From Verrucomicrobiales bacterium (GTDB taxonomy: Bacteria > Verrucomicrobiota > Verrucomicrobiia > Limisphaerales > UBA1100), in the NCBI GenBank assembly GCA_005809105.1, contig SYLI01000032.1, positions 1 to 64,000 on the forward strand: a DNA stretch of 64,000 bases. The letters run 5' to 3'. Under the pieces are notes generated by a model. It was not told the DNA's origin. It worked only from the letters and a program-made list of their open reading frames with translations, and searched no databases. Shown in pieces: positions 33,813 through 41,817 of this stretch. Position numbers and translations under genes: made by a program. Position 1 is the stretch's first letter, and each line of letters starts with the position of its first letter.

Positions 33813-34199
33813 GGCGGCCAAACCAGCCGTTACCAAAACCCGCTTCGCCACGGAGCAGGAGGCTTTTTGGGCGGGCGAATTCGGCGATGACTACACGCGG
33901 CGCAACGGCGTGGGCGCACTGATTCACCTCAACCCGGACAAGCTACCCAAAGTGTATGGCCTGATACACGCGCCAGCGCGAACTACACCTGCTTGGCCGA
34001 GTATTATTTCCCGTCGCCCGTCGCCATCCCTGATCGCGGCCATGCAGACCGGCTTTTTAAACGCGACTTCGCCGGCGAACTGATGAAGCGTCACACAGAC
34101 GTACGGCTGCTGGACTACGGCTTCGTCTATCATGCCGACGCGAACCACCCGCAGGACGACCTGACCTGGTTCCTACTGGAGAAGCCCGCCCCACGATGA
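33784..34199 (+). pseudogene. Degraded pseudaminic-acid-associated methylase (internal deletion and frameshift)
   Basis: The first part (33784 onward) gives EQEAFWAGEFGDDYTRRN, the N-terminus of Pse-associated methylases. It then jumps directly to ALIHLNPDKLPKVYGLI, a motif that normally comes after the SAM-binding core. Roughly 70 or more residues, including the SAM glycine motif, are missing. Around 33970 the frame shifts by one base, and the conserved end resumes in another frame: AEYYFPSPVAIPDRGH, LFKRDFAGELM, LLDYGFVYH and DDLTWFLLEK, stopping at 34199 over the hisH ATG. No active methyltransferase can be made. Confidence 0.85.
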
Positions 34200-34819
34200 C
34201 CGTCGGCATCATTGACTTCGGGATGGGAAATCTCAATTCCGTGGCAAACGCCTTTGAACGCTTGGAGTGCCCGTCCTTCTTACTGACCGAGCCCGCGCAG
34301 ATGAAGACCGTAGACCGCCTAGTGCTGCCCGGCGTCGGTGCCTTTGGTGATGGCATGGCGAATCTGAATCGTGACGGCTGGGTGCCCGCGCTCGAAGCCG
34401 AAGTGCGCACCGGAGGTAAGCCGTTCCTCGGCCTGTGCCTCGGCATGCAGTTGCTCGCCACCAGAGGCAAGGAGCACGGCGATTGGCAGGGGCTGGGCTG
34501 GATTCCCGGCGTGGTGCGCCGGCTCGAGACTACGGATGCCGCCATCCGCATTCCGCACATGGGCTGGAACGACGTGGAGATCGCCAAGCACGACGGGATT
34601 TACAAGGCGGCCAAGGGCGAGCAGACCTTTTACTTCGTGCACAGCTTTGTCTTCTGCCCGGAAGATACGAGCGTGGTCAGCGCGTGGTGCCATCACGGCG
34701 AACGCTTCGTGGCCAGCGTGGAACGGGGCAACATCTTCGCGACGCAATACCATCCCGAGAAGAGCCAGAAGTGCGGACTGTCCGTGCTGCGAAATTTCCT
34801 CCAAGCCAGCGCATGTTAA
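34196..34819 (+). CDS. hisH: HisH-type glutaminase subunit (glycan-associated paralogue)
   Basis: Class I glutamine amidotransferase, 207 residues, releasing ammonia from glutamine. The triad is visible: Cys81 in GLCLGMQLLA, and the His and Glu in QYHPEKSQ. IDFGMGNLNSVANAFERL and VLPGVGAFGDGMANL match HisH. It sits beside a HisF paralogue with an altered active site and a PseA-like amidotransferase, so it probably feeds ammonia to sugar amidination rather than to histidine synthesis. The stop overlaps the HisF start by 7 bases. Confidence 0.9.
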   Translation: MTVGIIDFGMGNLNSVANAFERLECPSFLLTEPAQMKTVDRLVLPGVGAFGDGMANLNRDGWVPALEAEVRTGGKPFLGLCLGMQLLATRGKEHGDWQGLGWIPGVVRRLETTDAAIRIPHMGWNDVEIAKHDGIYKAAKGEQTFYFVHSFVFCPEDTSVVSAWCHHGERFVASVERGNIFATQYHPEKSQKCGLSVLRNFLQASAC

Positions 34820-35601
34820 AGAACCGGCTCATCCCGGTGCTGCTGCTGCAGAACGGCCTGCTCGTGCGCAGCGAGCTGTTCCAGATCCACCAGATCATCG
34901 GCAACCCCATTCACGAGGTTCAACGCTTCAACGAGTGGAACGTGGATGAACTGATCTACCTCGATATCAGCCGCGACGGCAGCTACGACCTGCGCCGCGA
35001 TGACACGAAGGTGAAGGGTTTGGATCATCCGCTGGGCATCCTCGATGCGGTGAGCAGGACCTGCTTCATGCCGCTGACCTGGGGCGGCCGCATCCGCACG
35101 ACCGAAGATATGCGTGAACGCCTGCGCCGCGGCGCAGACAAGATCACCGTAAACTCCGAGGCCGTGCGCACACCCTCGCTCATCACGGAAGGCGCGAAGT
35201 GTTTTGGGAGCCAGGCCATCGTCGCGAGCATTGACGTGGGCCGCAACGCGCAGGGCAACCGCGAGGTGTTCGTGGACGGCGGCCGCACGGCGACCGGTCT
35301 GGACCCGGTGGCGTGGGCGCGTGAGTGTGAGCGGCTCGGAGCCGGCGAGGTCCTGCTGCAGGTGATCGAACGGGATGGTCGTGGGACCGGCTACGACACG
35401 GAACTGATCCACGCGATGGCCAGCGCGATCACCATCCCGCTGATCGCGTGCAGCGGCGTGGGCCGGTTTGAGGATTACCCGTCCGGCATCCAGGCCGGCG
35501 CGTCCGCTGTGGCGGCTGCCAACCTGTGGCACTTCAAGGAACTTGCGGATCGTCTGGGCAAGAATGCCCTGCTAAAAGCGGGCGTGAACGTGCGCCGCTG
35601 A
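34813..35601 (+). CDS. hisF: HisF-like ammonia-channel subunit with altered active site
   Basis: A 262-residue (beta-alpha)8 barrel partner of HisH. The position of the catalytic Asp11 of HisF is Leu11 here (RLIPVLLLQNG instead of xIIPCLDVxDG). The second Asp is kept (ASIDVGRN, Asp141), as are the channel and phosphate segments GAGEVLLQVIERDG and CSGVGRFED. Loss of Asp11 argues against imidazole glycerol phosphate synthesis and for the HisF2-type proteins of O-antigen clusters that pass ammonia to a WbpG/PseA partner. That partner follows directly at 35615. Confidence 0.9.
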   Translation: MLKNRLIPVLLLQNGLLVRSELFQIHQIIGNPIHEVQRFNEWNVDELIYLDISRDGSYDLRRDDTKVKGLDHPLGILDAVSRTCFMPLTWGGRIRTTEDMRERLRRGADKITVNSEAVRTPSLITEGAKCFGSQAIVASIDVGRNAQGNREVFVDGGRTATGLDPVAWARECERLGAGEVLLQVIERDGRGTGYDTELIHAMASAITIPLIACSGVGRFEDYPSGIQAGASAVAAANLWHFKELADRLGKNALLKAGVNVRR

Positions 35602-35614
35602 CCTGATTCTACCA

Positions 35615-36826
35615 ATGAGATATTGCACCAAATGCGTTTACCCGAGCCTGGCGGCCACGCCGATGACCTTCGACGCGAACGGCGTCTGCTCCGGCTGCCG
35701 CGTGGCGGAGGAGAAGAAGACAATTGACTGGGCGCTGCGCTGGAAGCAGTTCGAGGAGCTGATTGACGAGCACCGCTCGACCAGCAACTACGACATCCTC
35801 ATCCCCGTCAGCGGCGGCAAGGACAGCTACTATCAGACGCATGTGGCGAAGTCCCTCGGCTTGAAGGTGCTGCTCGTGACGTATCACGGCAACAACTACC
35901 TCCCCGAGGGCGAATACAACCTCTACCGGATGCGCGAGGTGTTCGACTGCGACCACATCATCGTCCGGCCGAGCGTGGACGCGCTCATCAAGATGAACCG
36001 CCTCGGCTTCAAGCTACAAGGCGACATGAACTGGCATGGCCACTGTGGCATCTTCACGTCGCCCATCCAGGTGGCCGTGCGCTACAAGGTGCCGCTGATG
36101 CTGTGGGGCGAGCACGGTTTCCTCGACCTCGGCGGCATGTTTTCCCTGAACGACTACGTGGAGTTCACCGCCAAGCACCGCCTCGAACACGCACTGCGCG
36201 GCTATGACTGGGATGACTTCACAGATGCCGGCCTAGCTAGGTTGGGCCGCTCCGATCTGGCCGAGGGCCTGACCGCCAAAGATCTGCTCTGGGCGCAGTA
36301 TCCGACGGATGACGAGATCGCGGACGTCGGCGTGCGCGGCATCTACTTGGGAAACTACGTCCACTGGGAGGCAAACGAACACTCGAAGCTGGTGGTGGAA
36401 AAGTACGACTGGCGGCCCGCCCAGCAGCCCTTCGAGCGCACCTATCGCATGTTCTCCAACCTAGATGACATGCACGAGAACGGCATCCACGACTACCTCA
36501 AGTTTGTGAAGTTCGGCTATGGCCGCGCAAGCGACCACGCGTGCAAGGACATCCGCACGGGCGTGATGGACCGCACCGTGGGCATGGAGATGGTCAAGAA
36601 ATACGACCACATCAAATCCCGCCGCGACCTCGAGCGCTGGCTCAAGTATGTGGACATGACCGAGGCCGAGTTTGACCGTATCTGCGACACCTTCCGCGAC
36701 CGCCGCGTCTGGCGCATCGAGGACGGCCGGTGGGTGAAGGACAACATCTGGGGCGACTCCAGCGCCTATGGACCGGTCCACACGGAGGAGCGCTCGACCA
36801 CCGGACGCAAGCAGAAGGTGGCCTGA
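35615..36826 (+). CDS. pseA: N-acetyl sugar amidotransferase, PseA/WbpG family
   Basis: A 403-residue PP-loop ATPase that converts an N-acetyl group to an acetamidino group using ammonia from HisH/HisF. The N-terminal zinc-ribbon-like cysteines are CTKCVYP and GVCSGC. The ATP PP-loop SGGKDS is at residues 66-71, followed by HGHCGIFTSPIQVAVRY and LMLWGEHGF. In Campylobacter PseA is needed for the acetamidino form of pseudaminic acid; in Pseudomonas WbpG works with HisH2/HisF2. Both contexts fit here, so a Pse5Ac7Am-like product is inferred. Confidence 0.9.
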   Translation: MRYCTKCVYPSLAATPMTFDANGVCSGCRVAEEKKTIDWALRWKQFEELIDEHRSTSNYDILIPVSGGKDSYYQTHVAKSLGLKVLLVTYHGNNYLPEGEYNLYRMREVFDCDHIIVRPSVDALIKMNRLGFKLQGDMNWHGHCGIFTSPIQVAVRYKVPLMLWGEHGFLDLGGMFSLNDYVEFTAKHRLEHALRGYDWDDFTDAGLARLGRSDLAEGLTAKDLLWAQYPTDDEIADVGVRGIYLGNYVHWEANEHSKLVVEKYDWRPAQQPFERTYRMFSNLDDMHENGIHDYLKFVKFGYGRASDHACKDIRTGVMDRTVGMEMVKKYDHIKSRRDLERWLKYVDMTEAEFDRICDTFRDRRVWRIEDGRWVKDNIWGDSSAYGPVHTEERSTTGRKQKVA

Positions 36827-36852
36827 AGGTGGATGGTTTTCCTCCCAGCAAG

Positions 36853-38220
36853 ATGAGCCAACCCCAAACCATCCGCCATGTGGTGATCCTCGTTGATGAC
36901 CGCACGCGCGATCTAATGATCGCGAGCCTACTCGCCCATCACTTGGAGGCACTGAGCATTGTGGCGCACCTCGAGCCACTCGAAGCGTATCAAGGCTGCC
37001 TCGCGGCGTGGCGACCGGATCTGATCCTCTTCAACCACCTCACGGCCAGCCACCTCGCGGCCTACTCACGTCGGCTGCATGAGATGGGCGTACTCACCGC
37101 GGTGCTGCCCAACGAAGGCATCCTCTACGATCAGGAGGAGATGCGGTTCAACTCCGGCCGGCATCACACCGACGCGCACATTGACCTGTTTTTCTGCTGG
37201 AACGAGCAGCACCGCCTAGCCTTGTGCGAAAGCGGCTTTGGCGCGAAATCGCGCATCGAAGTGGTCGGCGTGCCTCGCTTCGACTTTTACATCGAGCCTT
37301 GGTCGCGGCTGTGCCAGCGCCGCCACCTCACACTCCGCCAGCGCCCCAACCTGCTGCTGTGTACCAACTTTAGTACGGCCAAGTTCCTCGAACTCCCGCG
37401 CGAGCACGGCGACCGCTTTTTCGCGCCGTGGAAGGATCGCATCCCTCTCTACAATGATTACTGGGCGGCCATCGAGGCGCACTTCAAGGGACGAACGCGG
37501 GTCTTGGATTTCATCCGGGAGCTGGTCGCGGACGGGCGATATGATCTCACCCTGCGCCCCCACCCACGAGAAGAGGAGGGCTTTTACGAGGCTTTTCTTG
37601 CCGCGCTTCCGGCGGAGCAGCGGGCACTGATTACGTTGGATCACGACAGCAGCATCACAGAGTTGATCCTAGAATGTGATTTACAGCTCTCCATCGAGAC
37701 CTGCACCACCGCGCTGGAGAGCTGGATTGCCGGCAAACCGACGGTGGAAATCGATCTTGACCGGCATCCCCTCTGGTATAGCCAGGAAGCGGCGGCGTGC
37801 GGCTTGGCATGCAGTGATCCAGTGAAACTGGTGCCCATGGTGGATCAGGCCCTCAACTCCCCTCCCCCACCTCAACTTGTGACGAGACGGCGTGCCCACG
37901 TCCAGAAATGGTGCTCGGCCACGGACGGCAAGGCCACAGAACGGATGGCGAGGGTTCTCGCCGATACGCTGGCGAAGAAAGTTCCGACAGACTGGTCCTC
38001 CCTGACGATGGCGGACCAACGGCGTGCGCTAAAGCTGAAGCTGCTTCACAAGCTGGGACTCGCTTACCACTTCGATCCGTTTATGCCTCTCAAGCGCATG
38101 CTCTTTGGCGACCGCCATGCGATGAAGGACTACTCCTACCGAAAATCCATCCGCCCGGCGGACGTGAAGGAATTTCGCCGACAAATCAGACGCCTTGCTG
38201 TGGTATCGCGGACTTCTTGA
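36853..38220 (+). CDS. Surface carbohydrate biosynthesis protein (GT-B-like, TIGR04396 type)
   Basis: A 455-residue protein from ATG 36853; GTG 36829 is an in-frame alternative just after the pseA stop. It lacks membrane helices and has the two-lobed look of capsule or CDP-glycerol transferase-like proteins: DDRTRDLMIASLLAHHLE, ILFNHLTASHL, PNEGILYD, GVPRFDFY, TLRPHPREEEGFY, and ILECDLQLSIETCTTALESWIAGKPTVEID. It may transfer pseudaminic acid or another sugar; this is inferred from its place right after the pse genes. No catalytic residue is assigned. Confidence 0.65.
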   Translation: MSQPQTIRHVVILVDDRTRDLMIASLLAHHLEALSIVAHLEPLEAYQGCLAAWRPDLILFNHLTASHLAAYSRRLHEMGVLTAVLPNEGILYDQEEMRFNSGRHHTDAHIDLFFCWNEQHRLALCESGFGAKSRIEVVGVPRFDFYIEPWSRLCQRRHLTLRQRPNLLLCTNFSTAKFLELPREHGDRFFAPWKDRIPLYNDYWAAIEAHFKGRTRVLDFIRELVADGRYDLTLRPHPREEEGFYEAFLAALPAEQRALITLDHDSSITELILECDLQLSIETCTTALESWIAGKPTVEIDLDRHPLWYSQEAAACGLACSDPVKLVPMVDQALNSPPPPQLVTRRRAHVQKWCSATDGKATERMARVLADTLAKKVPTDWSSLTMADQRRALKLKLLHKLGLAYHFDPFMPLKRMLFGDRHAMKDYSYRKSIRPADVKEFRRQIRRLAVVSRTS

Positions 38221-38254
38221 CGGGGAGAATCACTAGGCACGGCCCGACTGCTGC

Positions 38255-38578
38255 GACGCATGGCAGGCTGAGCGCCTGACCGACGAATTCAGACTCGGTC
38301 GGTTGCACGAGGAGACGGAGTTTCGCCCAAAGCCGATGGTGACGGTGGGTGGGCGGCCCAGCCTCTAGCACATCATGAAGTATTACGCCCACTTCGGGGC
38401 CAAGGAGTTCATCAAGGACTACTTCCGCAACTACCATTGGAACATGAGCGACGTGATCTTCAACCTAGGACGCAATCCCCAAATCCGTTACCACAACACC
38501 CACGACGAGGCAGACTGGACGGTCACCCTGCTGGACACCGGGGCGGAAACACAGACCGGTGACCGGCCAGCCGCGTGA
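38255..38578 (+). pseudogene. Remnant of glucose-1-phosphate cytidylyltransferase (RfbF-like)
   Basis: One frame gives a recognisable RfbF N-terminal third: LGRLHEETEFRPKPMVTVGGRPSL, then an in-frame TAG at 38366-38368, then HIMKYYAHFGAKEF. A jump follows (the expected segment with the nucleotide-binding GYKGE is missing) to IKDYFRNYHWNMSDVIFNL and TVTLLDTGAETQTGDRPAA, where it stops instead of continuing through the remaining two thirds. The extreme N-terminal glycine loop is also eroded. The end overlaps the 3' end of the convergent glycosyltransferase gene at 38523. Confidence 0.8.
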
Positions 38579-39641
38579 ATTCGGCCGTGAGCTTCACCAC
38601 GGTGTACTCCACGAGGAACTTCGCGCGAAGGTTCGCTTGACAGCGCGCCACGTTCGCATCCAGCTCAGCCCAGTTCTCCATCAGCCCCCGCAGCGCTGCC
38701 GCGAGCGCGGTCGGCTGGTGCGGCGGCACGAGCCAGTGAGCCTGTTCCTGCACCTGTTCAAGGATGCCCGTGCGCGTGGCCAGTAGTGGCACGCCCGCCG
38801 CCAGCACCTCGACGGCTGCCATTGCGAAGGTCTCCATGCGCGAAGGATGAATCGCCAAATCGTAGCCCAGCACCAAGTCGCGAAACTGTTCGACGCGCCC
38901 GAGGAACCGGCACTGCGCACGTCGCAGCCGGCCCAACTTCAGGTCGTTTCTCGCAGGGTTGGGCATCGCGCCGGTGAAATCGAACCGCATCTCCGGCAGT
39001 GCGCCGGCCCACTCAAGTTGGAAGAGTGCCTCGGTCAAGTCCGCCCAGCCTTTCGAGTCCAGAAGCGAGCCGAGTACAAGCACGCGCTTCGGAAACACCG
39101 CCGGCTTCGGCTTAGGCGGGCTGAACTCAGACGGCTCGATACCGTCGTGAACTAGTCGGATGGTCTTGGCCGCCTCCCAGCGCTGCGCACGGGCTTGAAT
39201 CTCATCGCCCACAGCCACGATCGAATCGTAGTCCCCGCAGCGATATTTCCTGTAGTCGGCCTCGCGCATACCGGACGAGCGTAGATGCATCACACTGCGG
39301 GCACGCAGCTCGCGTGTAACGGCTAGGCCGATCAGCCCTTCCCAATGATCGTTTGCATGAACGATGACTGGCGTGCCCGGGAGGGCAGTGACACGCGCTG
39401 CTACTCGCCGCGCGAAGGCGGCGTTGCCCCACAGCCGCGCGGTCAGTGCCCGCGAGCTTGGAAACGATTCGATCAGGACGGCCACGCCGAGACGCTCGCA
39501 TTCTGCAGTAAGCCAACCGGATTCGCCGCAGACGAGCACCGGGTTCCATTGCCGCATGCTAGGGTGACGTAGCATCCGGGCAAGACAGGTTTGTGCGCCA
39601 GCGCGATGGGCACGTTTCTGGAGGAATAGGGCACGTTTCAT
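38523..39641 (-). CDS. GT4-family glycosyltransferase
   Basis: A 372-residue GT-B enzyme from ATG 39641 (MKRALFLQKRAHRAGAQTCL). Acceptor-lobe residues VHANDHWEGLIGL and the donor-lobe signature PSRMETFAMAAVEVLAAGVPLLATRTG (the E-x7-E nucleotide-sugar site) are present. It is a paralogue of the adjacent upstream GT4, sharing a HANxHW motif and a Y-R-K-Y-R-like segment. Its ATG overlaps the stop of the upstream GT9 remnant (ATGA). Donor and acceptor sugars are unknown. Confidence 0.85.
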   Translation of the reverse strand: MKRALFLQKRAHRAGAQTCLARMLRHPSMRQWNPVLVCGESGWLTAECERLGVAVLIESFPSSRALTARLWGNAAFARRVAARVTALPGTPVIVHANDHWEGLIGLAVTRELRARSVMHLRSSGMREADYRKYRCGDYDSIVAVGDEIQARAQRWEAAKTIRLVHDGIEPSEFSPPKPKPAVFPKRVLVLGSLLDSKGWADLTEALFQLEWAGALPEMRFDFTGAMPNPARNDLKLGRLRRAQCRFLGRVEQFRDLVLGYDLAIHPSRMETFAMAAVEVLAAGVPLLATRTGILEQVQEQAHWLVPPHQPTALAAALRGLMENWAELDANVARCQANLRAKFLVEYTVVKLTAEFTRLAGHRSVFPPRCPAG

Positions 39642-40127
39642 GGCAGGGTGATTAGTTTGTCCGCAGCGGCTAGGACGGCGTCCACTGTAATCCCCTCCAT
39701 GCACGGATAGGGCTTGGACTTGTCGCAGGCGAAGGCGCGATGGGCTTTACAGAGGCAGTCGCCCAAGACCAGTTCATGCCGGCACTGCCACGGGTGCCAG
39801 CTCCACGGACGACTGCCCGAACAGCGCAACGGTCGGCACCTGCATCGCGGCGGCGAGGTGCATGGTAACGGTATCCACGCCGAGGAAGAGCTGGGCGAGG
39901 CCAAGGAGCCAGCCGAGTTCGTGCAGGCTCAGACGGCCGTCTGTGGTGAAGTGTCGCGCGCGGGAGGATGCGAGGATGCCTCGAATCAGTTCGGTCTCGC
40001 GCGCCGCCGGGCCACAGGAGAAGACCACTCGCAAGCCGCGTGCCGCGAGGCCGTCCGCGACAGTTGCCCAGCGCTCGGGAAGCCATTGCTTGAAGGTCCA
40101 TCGACTCCCAACGGGCCGGATGGGCGG
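39638..40127 (-). pseudogene. C-terminal remnant of a GT9 (heptosyltransferase-like) gene, frameshifted
   Basis: From about 40127 one frame reads PVGSRWTFKQWLPERWATVAD, AARGLRVVFSCGP, LSLHELGWLLGLAQLFLGVDTVTMHLAAAMQVPTVALFGQSS, the C-terminal donor domain of GT9 enzymes. Near 39790 the frame shifts, and the tail resumes as WHPWQCRHELVLGDCLCKAHRAF, ending at 39638. The N-terminal half is absent. The first part lies out of frame inside the end of the preceding GT4 reading frame. No complete enzyme can be made. Confidence 0.8.
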
Positions 40128-41133
40128 CCAAGTCGCGCAGAGCCTGCCCAAAGGGATTGGTCGCGTCATCAAAACTTAGGACGCGGCCCACCTCCCCTGT
40201 CACCACTTCGCTCATGCCCGGTGTGTCCGAGACCTGCACGGGCCGCCCTGCAAACATCGCCTCCTTGACCACTCGGGGGATGCCCTCCACAGTAGAATAC
40301 GCCACCAGTGCGTCCGCCGCACACAGCAGGCGCGGCACATCCTCCCGGCTTCCCAGAAACAGTGCTTGACGTTGCAATCCCTGCTCCGCCACCACCCGCC
40401 TCATGCCTTCGACATAGCCCGGATTCTTAAGTGTGCCGCCGATGAAAAGCAGAAAGTGCCGCCGGCTCTCCTTCAGCCAGGGGAGGGTCCGATCGAGGAT
40501 GATCGCCTGGCCCTTCACGTCGTAGATCGCGCCGACATTGACGATGACCCGCGTCCTGCGGGCACCGCGGGAACTCGGTTCCTCCGGCGATGGCTCGACG
40601 CCGTCACGCACCACCTCAATGCGCGAGGCATCCGGCATCCTCGGGGCCAGCGCGTCGCGTAGCACCTCGGCCACCACCAGCACGCGGTCGAATTCAGCAT
40701 AGCGGTATTTGCGGATGCGCGGCGGGGTCAGGTCAGCTAAGCCGGTGCGGAAATGGCAGATGGCCGGTAGACCCTCCGACCGGGCGGCCCGCAGGCTTTG
40801 TGGGCCGACCCAGTGTTCGTTGGCATGAACAAGCCGAATGCGATGCCGCCGTATGTAATTCCTCAGCTTGCGCACGAGGAACCAATTGGCCGGCAACGCG
40901 CCGAGGGTGGTCGCATGGCCAAACTTTGCGAGCGCCCATGGCACGCTGAGGGCGTCGAGCTGGCCGGTGAGCCAGCCGGTGTTAGAAACTACCACGTGCG
41001 GGGCAAAGCGCGAACGGTCCAAGAGCCGGAGCGTATGGATGAGGCTGACTTGCGAGCCGCCCAAAGACGCAAACTTCTGGGTGATCAGCACCGGCACGGG
41101 GCCAGTAGTGGTGGATGAGTAGCGATCGGGCAC
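39670..41133 (-). CDS. GT4-family glycosyltransferase with replaced C-terminus
   Basis: GT-B enzyme whose recognisable part runs from about 41097 (VPVLITQKFASLGGSQVSL) to about 40120 (FGQALRDLAAHPAR). It includes HANEHWVGPQSL, GLADLTPPRIRKYRYAEFD and the donor-site segment STVEGIPRVVKEAMFAGRPVQVSDTPGMSEV. Beyond 40120 the same frame continues to 39670, but the sequence is the out-of-frame shadow of a GT9 fragment. The last helix of the normal GT4 is therefore replaced by about 150 Arg/Pro-rich nonsense residues. The start is uncertain (GTG 41133 or 41097). Function is doubtful. Confidence 0.65.
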   Translation of the reverse strand: MPDRYSSTTTGPVPVLITQKFASLGGSQVSLIHTLRLLDRSRFAPHVVVSNTGWLTGQLDALSVPWALAKFGHATTLGALPANWFLVRKLRNYIRRHRIRLVHANEHWVGPQSLRAARSEGLPAICHFRTGLADLTPPRIRKYRYAEFDRVLVVAEVLRDALAPRMPDASRIEVVRDGVEPSPEEPSSRGARRTRVIVNVGAIYDVKGQAIILDRTLPWLKESRRHFLLFIGGTLKNPGYVEGMRRVVAEQGLQRQALFLGSREDVPRLLCAADALVAYSTVEGIPRVVKEAMFAGRPVQVSDTPGMSEVVTGEVGRVLSFDDATNPFGQALRDLAAHPARWESMDLQAMASRALGNCRGRPRGTRLASGLLLWPGGARDRTDSRHPRILPRATLHHRRPSEPARTRLAPWPRPALPRRGYRYHAPRRRDAGADRCAVRAVVRGAGTRGSAGMNWSWATASVKPIAPSPATSPSPIRAWRGLQWTPS

Positions 41134-41155
41134 TGGTTCGAAATGGACAGCTCCG

Positions 41156-41276
41156 TTATGTTTTTCGCGTTCTCTGATCCCTAGCCACCGCGTCGGCGGA
41201 GCCTTTTCGCACGAGCAGCTCCTCGTAGCGGCCATCCTCCACCAGCCGCACCGGCATCATTGAGCAGTTGATTACT
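41156..41276 (-). pseudogene. Possible tail fragment of an ABC transporter ATPase
   Basis: A 40-codon open stretch reads MMPVRLVEDGRYEELLVRKGSADAVAR, which looks like the conserved ending of lipid-A/MsbA-type exporters (...GRIVEEGRHEELL...). Nothing else of the gene is present. It is too short to be sure. Confidence 0.3.
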
Positions 41277-41595
41277 CAGCTGAAAATTAGTTTGCCCCAA
41301 ACGATTCACAGTATCTGGCAAGAGTGCTCTTGGCGCTCATTCAGAACTCGGACCAGATTGCAGTCGATACCACCACTTCGCAACAAAACATCAGGAACAA
41401 GTTTCTCATCGACCAAGCTGCTATGAAACTCGCTGCGGAGAATTCACAGATGGCGTAGCGCTGATTCATCCCACACGTGGCGCGGGGCAAGCTCCCCTTC
41501 GCATCACCAAGGCACAAATCGGAAATTCGATTGGAATGCAATCCCGATTGGGGTAAGCAACCCTGGACAAGGAAGGTGAAGGACACATCGCATCC
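41277..41595. other. Intergenic stretch without a recognisable gene
   Basis: About 320 bases at the junction between the minus-strand glycosyltransferase block and the plus-strand block. It is less GC-rich than its surroundings. Short open frames exist on both strands but none resembles a family I know. It lies between two gene remnants, so it may be debris from rearrangement. Confidence 0.5.
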
Positions 41596-41768
41596 GTGAG
41601 CGACCGCACACGAAATCACTACTGCTGGCGCATCGTTCATTCCGAAGCATCCCGCGGGTGGCAAGCTAGGAGCACCGGGCGCTGGCAGAGCTGAAAGGGT
41701 CGCGGCTCTCTGCGCCACGGACTCTGCTGGATCGCACCACCGTGGCAAGTGTGGCACAGGCGAAGTAG
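41596..41768 (+). pseudogene. N-terminal remnant of a GT4 glycosyltransferase
   Basis: From 41596 the plus strand reads HYCWRIVHSEASRGW, and after a one-base frameshift near 41665 it reads EHRALAELKGSRLSAP, stopping at 41768. Together these mirror the first ~45 residues of the intact GT4 gene 750 bases downstream (PWRIVHSECSLGWGGQEHRVLAELEG). The remaining ~320 residues are missing. Confidence 0.75.
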
Positions 41769-41817
41769 CACACGCCGTTTGCCTTGCACGCCCGCGACCG
41801 CTACAACTTGCGCGCCG

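Noticed and set aside
34196-35601. HisH and HisF as ordinary histidine biosynthesis genes
   Set aside because: No other his genes are adjacent, HisF lacks Asp11, and the neighbours are pse genes and a WbpG/PseA amidotransferase.
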